Source: Polyrhizophydium stewartii (Eukaryota > Chytridiomycota > Chytridiomycetes > Rhizophydiales). Taken from it: a stretch of DNA of 12,961 bases. Below the pieces are notes generated by a model. That model saw only the letters and a list, made by a program, of their open reading frames with translations, made no database searches and was not told the origin of the DNA. Below, piece by piece: positions 1 to 8,609 of the stretch (positions are counted from its first letter, which is position 1; each line of letters starts with the position of its first letter). The DNA lies in the NCBI GenBank assembly GCA_027604665.1, contig JADGIZ010000484.1:1-12961 (forward strand). Direction: 5' to 3'. A program made the position numbers and the translations under genes.

Positions 1-6
1 CCCGCC

Positions 7-1851
7 ATGACCGCCGTCGCCCCGCACCTGTGGCTCCGCGCAGAGACAAAGCCCAACGAGCGCCGCACCGCGCTCACCCCCGCCGTCTGCCGCACGCTCA
101 TCGCCGCCGGTGCGGGCCTGCCGCCTGCCGCCGCCTGGCGCCGCCACCACGGCCGCACCAGCTGACCCCGCATCGGCACTCGCATCTGCCCGCCCGCAGG
201 CTTCCGCATCACCGCAGAGCGCTGCTCGCAGCGCATCGTGCCCGACGACCAGTACGAGGCGTAAGCGGCCCGCGCCCGGACGCCCGCATGCACACCGCCG
301 CCGCCGCTCACCCCGCTCTCGCCGCTTCCGACTCCTGCTCGCTTGCTCGACGCTCCGCCCCGCAGCGCCGGATGCACGCTCGCGCCGACCGGCAGCTGGC
401 GCACCGCGCCGGCCGACTGCTTCGTCGTCGGCCTCAAGGAGCTGCCCGAGAACGACGACTCGCCGCTGCACCACAAGCACATCATGTTCGCCCACTGCTT
501 CAAGGGCCAGGCCGGCTGGCGCGACGTGCTCGCGCGCTTCGTGCGAGGCAACGGCCTGCTGCTCGACCTCGAGTTCCTGCAGGAGAACGGTGCGCATCCG
601 CATCCGCCCCCGCCCCGCCCACCGCGCTGTCTCTTCCCGGCCCGCTCGCCGTCTCCCCGCCCGCATCTCCGTGTTCGCTCATCGCATCTCGCCTGACCGG
701 CGCGTCACCGCCGCCATCTCCGCCTGGCCGCCGCTGCCATCGCATCGCCGCCGCCATCTCCCCGCCGCCCGCAGGCCGCCGCGTCGCCGCATTCGGCTAC
801 TACGCGGGCTTCGCCGGCTCCGCCGTCGGCATCGACGTCTGGTGCCATCGCCTGCTCGCCGGCCCCGATGCGTGAGTGCTGCCCGTCACTCTTCGCTCTT
901 GAACTGGCGCCGCTGGCACGAGGGTTGTCGATTCAAACTCTTCGCTCTTCGCACTCCTGCTCTGTGATGATACTGACCGACCGCCCTTTATACCCTCCGC
1001 TTCAAGTCCCGTGCCCAAGATCAACCCCTTCCCCAACGAGGCTGCGCTGCTCGCCCACATGCGCGACCGCCTCGCCCGCGCGGGTGCGTGTACCGCCGCC
1101 GCGCACGCCCTGCCCTCGCCCAACCCACTCACGCTTCCTGCTCCGCCCAGTCGAAAAGGCCGGCCGCACCCCGCGCATCATGGTCATGGGTGCGCTCGGC
1201 CGCTGCGGCCGCGGCGCTTGCGACTTTGCTACCGCCATCGGCATCCCCGAGTGAGCGTCGGCTGCCATCCCGCACACGCCGCTGTGTCCGTCTGCTCACC
1301 CGCCTCGCCAATTCAACTCGAACCAATCCAGATCCCACATCAGCAGGTGGGACATGGCCGAGACTGCCCGCGGCGGACCCTTCAACGAGATCCTCGACCA
1401 CGACATCTTCGTCAACTGCATCTACCTCTCGTCGCCCATCCCGCCCTTCATCACAAAGGACATGCTCGCCTCGCCGGGTCGCCGCCTGACCGTGCTCTCG
1501 GACGTCAGCTGCGATGCCACAAACCCCAACAACCCCGTGCCCGTCTACTACGGAGCAAGCACCTTTGACGACCCCGTGATCCGCGTCAGCGTGCCGTGAG
1601 TCCCGCCTCTGCCTCCGTCCCATCGTCGCACGGACCCGATCTGCTCACGCTTCCGCCTGCTCAGTGAAAGCGCACCGCTCGACGTCGTCGCCATCGACCA
1701 TCTGCCCACCCTGCTTCCCCTCGAGTCCAGCGAGGCGTTCTGCAAGGACCTGCTGCCCAGCCTGCTCGCGCTGCGCGAGATGGACTCGTCCCGGGTCTGG
1801 ACCGACGCCGCAGATCTCTTCCGGGCCAAGTGCACCGAGGCGGCGCTGTGA
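7..1851 (+). CDS. LYS1: Saccharopine dehydrogenase (NAD+, L-lysine-forming), 8 exons
   Basis: Catalyses the last step of fungal lysine synthesis: NAD+-dependent cleavage of saccharopine to L-lysine and 2-oxoglutarate. Exons: 7-109, 200-260, 366-589, 775-871, 1007-1083, 1151-1250, 1332-1595, 1665-1851; 1113 nt, 370 aa, close to the roughly 370 aa usual for the family. Visible motifs in order: N-terminal [23 protein letters not shown] and [14 protein letters not shown] (about residues 76-106), which carry the Lys and His that are catalytic in the yeast enzyme; [20 protein letters not shown] across an exon junction; the Rossmann loop [32 protein letters not shown]; and C-terminal [10 protein letters not shown]. 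The start ATG at 7 is chosen because the family begins about ten residues before RAETKP. The protein ends in AAL, not the SRL peroxisomal signal of yeast Lys1. The exon 7 acceptor is ambiguous: 1331, 1343 and 1346 are all in frame, and I chose 1331 by family length. No promoter is visible because the gene starts at the window edge. Identity is very secure. Confidence 0.96.
590..774 (+). repeat. C-rich low-complexity LYS1 intron 3
   Basis: This is the longest intron in the window (185 nt). It is almost purely C-rich on the sense strand and contains two copies of GCCGCCATCTCC, near 710-721 and 751-762, plus scattered CATC and CCGCC units. The copies suggest small internal duplications. A CTGAC motif lies in the middle. 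No coding potential is seen in it. Confidence 0.5.
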
Positions 1852-1998
1852 CCGCCACAGCCGCCTGCCTGATCCCGCCGCTTCCAGCGGATCCCATAAT
1901 CCCATCCCCCGCTGCATCTGAGCATATGAACCGCTTGTCGCATCTCATTTCCAGACTTTCCCGTGCTCCCGTGTTCCAGTCCTCGCTTGCCAGAGAGC
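1852..1998 (+). promoter_or_regulatory. Intergenic 5' region of the 910-aa gene, with an overlapping upstream ATG
   Basis: This 147-bp gap must hold the LYS1 3' end and the promoter and 5' UTR of the next gene. I see no TATA box or AATAAA. An out-of-frame ATG at 1926 opens a reading frame that runs to 2171, past the main start at 1999. It would be an overlapping upstream ORF if the transcript begins before 1926. Confidence 0.35.
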
Positions 1999-4900
1999 AT
2001 GGACCCCAATATGGCTGCCGCTGCTGCTGCGGTCGCTGCCGCCGCTGCCGCTGCTGCCGCCGTCGCTGCGGCCGCAGCGGCAAACACACAAGCCGTCCAG
2101 GCGGCCCAGCCCTCGCTGGTCGCCAAGGAGCTGCTCGCCAAGGCGGCCGCCCCAGATGCCCCCCTCCGTGATGTCCTGGACGGGCTGTCGGCAGCCCTCG
2201 CCAGCGCGCCGGACCTGCCCGAGCTGCTGCCCGCCGTGCGCCAGCTGCGCCAGCGGCTGCTGCGCCGCCCCTCCGAGCACCTGCCCTTTGTGGACGTGAG
2301 CGGCCGCCCGCCAAGAGGCTGTCTTCCTTTGCCCGCCTCCGCTGACGCTTGTGCTGGCCGCCAGTGGGCCGTGCCGCAGCTGATGCTCCGCAGCGAGCAC
2401 CGTGAGGATGGCCCTCAGAGTGACCGCTTCGTCCCGGCGCATGCTGACTCTGGTCGGACTTGCGGTCACCCTCGTTATGTGCTGCAGTTCCCGCGGGATG
2501 CTCGCTGCGGGATGCGGTCGATCAGAGCCTGCGCATCCCGCACATCCGCGAGCTCGCCAGCCTGCTCATCTCATGTCTCGAGCACGAGTGAGCACACTCG
2601 CTCCGCCGGCGATCCGGCCAGCTTGGCTCGCTGACGACTCGCCGCATCGTACCTGCTCGTGCTTATGCAAACAGGGACAGCGTCTCGAGAATCGAAAGAG
2701 TCCTGATACATGCAAGTGCACATGCTCCGTTGCTCAGACTCGCGGCGAGCCGGCCGCTGACGCGGGCCTCTCTGTAGCCCAAGCAGATGCTCGCTGCGGC
2801 GTCAACGTCGGCGCAGGTCTCAGAGCCTCTTCAAAAGACGCTCTGGATCGTGTCATACATTGTGTCGTCGCTGCCGCACTCGGCGTTGCTTCCGCTGCAC
2901 CTGAGCCTGATCAACGTCTTCCGCGTCTCCGGCAACGCACCCCTCACAGATCTCGTCAACCAGCAGTTCGTGCACGCAATGTCTTCCAATGAGTGGGCTC
3001 TTGTACGTGCCGTCTGACGCCTTGTCACAATGCCACGCCAGGAATACTGTCAGCCCGCTTGCGGCCTTTCTCGGCGAGATGTTCACCATGATTGCCGAGG
3101 ATTGGCCCGAAATGCTTGGGAGCACGATGCGGCTGCTTCTGCGCTTATACGAGACAGACATATTCGACCCACAAACACACATTGATCAAAGTATGCCGCC
3201 TTGCTGAGCTTGCCCGCTGCCGCACCGACTGACTTTGTAGATCGCTTGCAGCCAAGGAAAGCAGATTCATTGTGTCCTATATTACAAGCATGGCCATCGT
3301 GTGCCCTGCATTGTGGAGAGGTGAGAGCGAGACTGGTTCGCGTTGACTGGCGTGTCCTCTAGATACCTTGCTGACCATCGTCGGCGTGCAAAAACGCAGT
3401 CTGTCGGGCGCACGTCCTCCCTGTTCTCACATATGCATCTCTGACGGACTGGGCTATCATTGAGTCGAGCGCCAACGTCTCGCTCTTTGCAGATGCCCGC
3501 TCGCCGCAGACGTAAGCTTGATCCGTGTGGTGGCGCGTATCACGCGCGTGCAACTCTGACGGCACCTTGCGCTCCGCCCGCAGGCTCCTGCCCATGTCAA
3601 GCCACTTTGTCCAGCTGGCGACCATCGTCTTTCAGCAGACCATATCAGAGCCCCTGCACACGCTGCGACTTTTGGTCGAGCTGAGCAACTGGTGCACGTT
3701 CATTGAGCGCCTCCAGGTCACAGCGCAGCAGAACTTTGAGCTCACGGACAAGCTTAAGGGACTTGCCGCCCAGCTCCAGACGTTGTTTTCGCGCTGGTAC
3801 CTGCTCGTGAGTTTGAGTGCCTGCAACGAGCAGAAGTGTTTGCTTGCTTGTAAACGAGATCCTGACCGCGTGAATTTGTGCGCACAGGCGCAAGATGCTT
3901 GGATCATGCCGGTGCTCGATGCATCGCTCAACGCAAAGGCAGCATCCGCTGCAACAGATCTTCTTCAAGCGAGCCTTTCACCGAGTGCCACTGCGCGGCT
4001 CGCGTTTCGGTCAAGCGAGTGCCACACGATCCTCGCGATGCTGGACGAGGATACCGCGAGCACCGATCGATCCCGCCATATTTTGATTGTCGAGTTTGTC
4101 GGCATGCAGCTTGGGAACGAACAACTCGCGTTACTTTTGTGCCAAGCTGGACTCCAGTGGGCTCTGGATGATCGCATCGCATACTTTTTGGCCCAGACGT
4201 CCGAGGATCTTCCCAAGTACGCAACTTGAGTTTACAGAGTTGCTATGTGCCGCCGCTGACGCAGTTTTGTGTGTCTCGATGCAACTATCCAGATACCTGC
4301 TGTCGGCGGCACTCAGCATCCAGCTCCAGCACCACGAAAACAAGGCGGGGCTGTCCGATGCCGCTGCCCGCCTGATCAAGGAGCTCGGAAACCGGCTTCG
4401 CGGCTTCGACGGCATTCTGGTCGTGCGTCGCATTCTGGAGAACTTGGGCACGCTCGAGTTGCTCAAGAGCCGCAACGCCAAACCGCTCAGCTCAGAGCAC
4501 GCTGCCGGCGCGCAGTCTGCAAGCAAGCTCCACCTGGGACTTGAGATGCAGCGCATGGCGGTGGGGCTGGAGCAAAAGCGGCCCGCGAGCCCGGTCGAGG
4601 CTTTCCGGCTTGGGCTGGCCGCGCATGACTCGCTCGATGCGGTTGCCGCCATGAGAGATGCTGCCGATGCTGCGCGAGACGCCGCCGACGACACCGATCT
4701 GGGACTGCTGCAGGATGCGCATGCAGCGCAGTTGGTGCGACTCTTTCATGCGTACAGGCTTGTGCCGGCGCTTTTCCAGCGGACGCTGCGGGCCCGAATC
4801 AACGCGACACCACAGCCGCGATCGGTGGATGCTCCTACTGGATTGAACACAAAGGATCTGCGACTGCGAGCAAGCGAGACGGCTGCCGGACGCATGCTCG

Positions 4901-5661
4901 CCCAGTGCATCCTGCACACCGAGTCGCCGCACCATCTGGTGCATATCCTGCGCGCCGAGATCATGCACACGAAGCAGGATCTGCTGTGGGTCCTCCTGCA
5001 GCACCCTTGGCTGTGGCATCCAACCGTCTGCCTTGCGGAAGGTGAGGATGCACGCTTGCATGCCATACTGCTCTGGCTGCTGACCCGGGACACTTGGATC
5101 TTGCCCAGCGTGCCAACCACCCGAGGCAGACGACGAGTGGCTGCGGCTCCTCAAGATTGGTCAAGACGTGCTGCGGCTGCTCGATCGCTGGTGGCGCTTG
5201 CGCGGGGCCAGTTCTGCGTCAGAGTGGCCTCCGCAGCTTGACTGCACGCAGCGGCTCATTGAGTTTCTTGCGCAGGTGGGTAGATAGCTGATGCATGCCG
5301 GCGCGGCTGGAGCTGACCCCGACATTCAATCTCGACCTCTTCCTTACAGTTGTGTAACGTGCTGCTGAACACGGCGCCGCTGCTGTGGTCAAGCATCTGG
5401 CTCGCGCCGCATCTCTCTGGCGAGCAGATGCGCGTGCTGCTCTCGATCTGGGCCGACATTTCCGACATGGAGAACCTCGTGCGCAACGGGCCAAAGAGCC
5501 GCCACGAGGAGGCGGTGCTGATCCGCGATGCGCGGCGCGCCGAGTGGAACCTGCACGCGGCGGGATTGTGGAAGGCGGCGGCAATGAGCACCGACGACGA
5601 TATCCTGGGCGACTTGGCGCCGCTGGTGTTTGCGGGGCAGACGACGCCGATGTCGTTGTGA
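1999..5661 (+). CDS. Uncharacterised large helical protein, 13 exons, about 910 aa
   Basis: I do not recognise this protein. Exon model: 1999-2295, 2365-2401, 2488-2587, 2675-2715, 2824-2992, 3042-3190, 3252-3320, 3400-3511, 3584-3806, 3888-4216, 4293-5041, 5130-5275, 5350-5661; 2733 nt, 910 aa. Each intron has GT-AG ends and a CTGAC motif before the acceptor. The protein opens with MDPNM and an interrupted poly-alanine tract (about residues 6-28). The rest is Leu/Ala-rich and looks like stacked amphipathic helices, for example KTLWIVSYIVSSLPHSALLP, LHTLRLLVELSNWCTFIERL and DVLRLLDRWWRL. There is no signal peptide, zinc motif or catalytic signature. An Ala/Asp-rich stretch (AAMRDAADAARDAADDTD) lies in exon 11. 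The pattern suits a HEAT-like scaffold subunit of a large nuclear or transport complex, but that is inference. The least certain junctions are exons 4 to 6, including an unusually short 49-nt intron. The gene is surely real; its function is open. Confidence 0.8.
2014..2082 (+). repeat. GCN (alanine) trinucleotide tract
   Basis: Twenty-three consecutive codons read as alanine, broken only by two valines (6 Ala, Val, 9 Ala, Val, 6 Ala). Codons are mixed GCT, GCC, GCG and GCA, so this is not a pure microsatellite. The mixture suggests either selection on the protein or an old expansion. Confidence 0.85.
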
Positions 5662-5807
5662 CTGCCGATCCGCGCATCGGCGCAATGAACGTTCTGCGTG
5701 CAGCATCTCAGTCGTTGTGTGCGTGTTCGTGCGCCGACATGCGGATGCAGGCGCAGGAGGCTCCTTCGAGAGCTGGATTCGCCTCGGCCGACTTTGCCCA
5801 CACGATC
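5662..5807 (+). promoter_or_regulatory. Intergenic 5' region of GAA1, with an in-frame upstream ATG
   Basis: This 146-bp gap lies between the stop of the 910-aa gene and the chosen GAA1 start. An ATG at 5685 is in frame with GAA1 with no stop between, so a 41-residue N-terminal extension is possible. No TATA box or clear poly(A) signal is visible. Confidence 0.35.
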
Positions 5808-8500
5808 ATGGCCTCGTCCAAGCCCCTGTCGCGCGAGGCGTCGCGCGTTGCCCTGCGGCGCCGGCTCGCGCGGCTCCTGGGCGGCGCATCGAGCCGCCTC
5901 GGGTGCGTGCGTCTCCCCGCACCAGCGCGCCGCGCGCTGCGTGCCGCGCACCAGCTGCCGCGGCTCGTCGGGACGTGCTTGGGAGCTGACGCCGCCAACT
6001 TCGGGTTCAAGTCCGGCGCTGTTTGCGCTGGGCGTGGTGCTGCTGCTGGTGCTCCCGCTCCCGCTGCAGGAGCTGCTGGTGATGCCCATGCACGAGCTGG
6101 TGCCGCGGCCGCTGCACAGCGTCGCCGCGGCGTTCGTCGACCTCGGCGAGCCGCTGTACCGCATCATGCCCGAGCTCAGGGGCCCGTTCACCAGCCTGCA
6201 CCACCAGGCCGCCACCGACGAGAAGGCGCTGCTCGTCGGCCAGGTCAACAGGTACTTTGGCTACGGCGACATGGACAACAGCTTCCATGTTGGCCTTGGC
6301 CCGGTCCTGTGGGGCGACGGCATGACGACGCTCAAGTGAGCCCATTCTGCCGCTTCCGATGCCCGGTGCTGCTTCTTCGGCGTGCCTGCAGACTGCTGAT
6401 GCGAGCTCGTGCGGCCTCGCAGCCAGTCGGAACTGCTTGCGACCGAGTTCGATGCACTTGGCTTCGACGTCTCGGTCCAGGATTTCACGTTCCTCAAGGA
6501 GGACGAGTACATCACCGGCCACAACGTTCACGGCATCTTGCGCGCGCCGCGCGGCGACGGCACCGAAGCCATGGTGCTCGCGGCGCCAATGACCATGCAC
6601 GACGGCGAGCGTGAGTCGGGCCACGAAAGAGTGCACTGAGTCGCTTCGGACGTGGACTGACGCACTGCTCGATCGCTTGCAGCCAACGCCAACGGCATCC
6701 GGTACCTCCTCGGCCTCGCCAAGTTCCTGCGGCGTGAGTGCATGCCCAGATGATCGAGGCCTCCCGCCCAGATCATCAAGATTGTGGTGGCGAGATGTGC
6801 TGACACGCTTTTAACTGGCTGCAGGATATTCCTTCTGGTCCAAGGACATCATTTTTGTCGTCACGACGCACCAGTCGTACGGCGTGCACTCGTGGCTCGA
6901 GGCGTACCACGGCTTTGAGCCCACGCACCGATACTGTGAGCGCGGCCGTCCGCTTGCTTCGTGTCCTTGATCCAGCGCTGACGTGCGTCAAGTGCTCGAC
7001 TTTGGCCCCCTGAGCAGCCATGCCGGATCGCTCGTTGCTGCGCTTTGTCTCGAGTTCCCGGGCACCGAGGACTACACGCGGCTGGGCATCTACCCGGCCG
7101 GCGTCAACGGCCTGCTGCCCAACGCGGATCTCGTCGTCACGGTCATCCAGAGCGCGCAGCTGGCGCAGCCCGAGCGCCTCCCGCTGGAGCTCTTTGACAC
7201 AATCATGCCGCATGCAACGACGTTTTGGCAAAAGTACATTGTGTGCCTGCGTCGCTTGTGGACTTTTGTCAAGATCCAGGCGTCCGGGCTGCCGCAGGCC
7301 AGCCACGCACTGTTCCTCAAGTATGTGGATGGTGTATTTGATTGTGATCCCCGCACGGGCGCGGTGCTGACACCGCTGCAGGTACAAGGTCGAGGCAATG
7401 ACGCTGCGTGGCTTGATTATCCCCGGAAGCACAAGGCCCGTCGGCATGCAGCAAGTCGCGAGGTGTGTATCAGTCGCGCGCTTATCCTCTCGCTCTTCTC
7501 GCATCGACGCTCACCTTTCGCCTGCCGTGCAGCTTGATTGAGACGTCGCTGCGCAGTCTCAACAACCTGCTCGAAAAGCTGCACCACTCGTACTGGTTCT
7601 ACTTTATGCCCTCGCCCGAGCATTTCATGCCCATCTCGGTCTACATTGCGCCGATTGCGATTCTTGCCGCGTCTGTGATCCTGGCGTCGGTTGGCCAGTG
7701 GCTCGAGAGCCCCACGGCCGATCCCAAGGCCGACACCACCATTGATCGCAACTCAAAGTGGCCTTATGTGCGCCGCATCGCGGGCACGAGCTCGTTCACC
7801 GACTTTGTGCGGCCGCTGGTGCTGCCGCTCGTCACGCTCGGATCTGCGGTCATTCTGGGAATCTGGCTGCTCAGCAACGCTCAGATGCTTGCGTTCTTTG
7901 CGGAGCGCAACTTGAACGCGGTGAGCGCCGCGCAGGTTCCCGTCACAACTGTTTCCAGCCGATCGTGCGAGCCCGTTCCGGAGACTGTATGCTGACCATC
8001 AAACCTGCCCCACCCAGTTTATTTACATGGAGGCCGGCGTGATCGGCCTTCACGTCATGTTCTCGCACTCGGTGATGCCATTCCTGCACCGACTGTTCTA
8101 CGGCTCAGGCGCGTCGACGCAAGTGTCTGTCCCGGCATGGAAGATCCTGCGCCTCGGCTGCTGCGCGGCGCTGGGCATGATTCTCTTTGTCCTCACGGCT
8201 ATCAATCCGAGCCTTGCGATTCTGATTGCGCTGCCGTACGTGCCGCTGATGCTTCTGATCCGGCCGACAGAGAACCCGGCGCTCCGCCACGCGCAGACGG
8301 TGCTGCTCAACGCACTCTCGCCCCCGGGCGTCTTGATCCTGATTGTCATTGCCAGCGGCGGGTCGCTACAGGTTCTCCGCGACGTCAAGGACATGATCCG
8401 CGACTGGAGAGTCTTTGGCAGCCAGCTGATGCCGATTATCGGCGTGCTCATCTGGCCGCTGAGCCTTGCTGCCCAGACGCTGGTCCAGATGGAGCTCTGA
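5808..8500 (+). CDS. GAA1: GPI transamidase subunit Gaa1 (GPAA1), 9 exons
   Basis: A subunit of the ER GPI transamidase, which swaps a C-terminal signal peptide of the substrate protein for a GPI anchor; Gaa1 is implicated in binding GPI and joining it to the protein. Exons: 5808-5902, 6012-6335, 6423-6610, 6683-6733, 6825-6935, 6993-7320, 7382-7462, 7533-7920, 8018-8500; 2049 nt, 682 aa, somewhat longer than the roughly 610-620 aa of yeast and human. In order: a short basic cytosolic N-terminus; a first membrane segment at about residues 34-50 (ALFALGVVLLLVLPLPLQ); a luminal M28-peptidase-like domain with HNVHGILRAPRGDGTEAMVL, WSKDIIFVVTTHQSYGVHSW and LEAYHGFEP; the family block YKVEAMTLRGL; LNNLLEKLHHSYWFYFMP; then several C-terminal membrane helices from about residue 425 to the end. 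This matches the known Gaa1 topology. The start at 5808 gives the short N-terminus typical of the family; the in-frame ATG at 5685 is an alternative. Confidence 0.95.
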
Positions 8501-8609
8501 GCTGGAGGCGGTATTCAACAAGTGCATAATGACACAAGACGCGATTTGGAGCGGTGTTATTGCATCGACGGGGGGGGGGGGCGAGCGAGACGATGCGTCC
8601 CCCAAAGTC
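8501..8609. terminator. Convergent 3' intergenic region of GAA1 and RRN7
   Basis: This 109-bp region lies between two converging stop codons, so it must hold both transcript ends unless they overlap. It has a short AT-richer part (about 8511-8565) and a run of G. No exact AATAAA is seen on either strand. A CAATAA on the minus strand, near 8558-8563, is the nearest signal-like word for RRN7. Confidence 0.4.
8570..8581 (+). repeat. Poly-G tract (12 G)
   Basis: An uninterrupted run of twelve G on the plus strand lies inside the convergent 3' region. On the minus strand it is a poly-C run just after the RRN7 stop. Its length may be polymorphic or affected by sequencing error. Confidence 0.9.

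Noticed and set aside
5042..5241. Unspliced continuation of exon 11 of the 910-aa gene
   Set aside because: A GTGAGG donor at 5042, a CTGAC and a GGCAG acceptor at 5129 join to a Leu/Trp-rich helical frame (DDEWLRLLKIGQDVLRLLDR) that continues into the next exons in phase, whereas the unspliced frame turns into Arg/Ala-rich sequence and stops.
1999..5661. Assignment of the large gene to NELF-B, NELF-C/D, Nup205 or another known helical subunit
   Set aside because: Only short, out-of-order similarities could be seen by eye, and the length differs from NELF subunits. Not enough to name it.
5256..6248. Long minus-strand open frames opposite the 910-aa gene and GAA1
   Set aside because: They lie antisense to spliced coding exons with consistent motifs and have no recognisable product.
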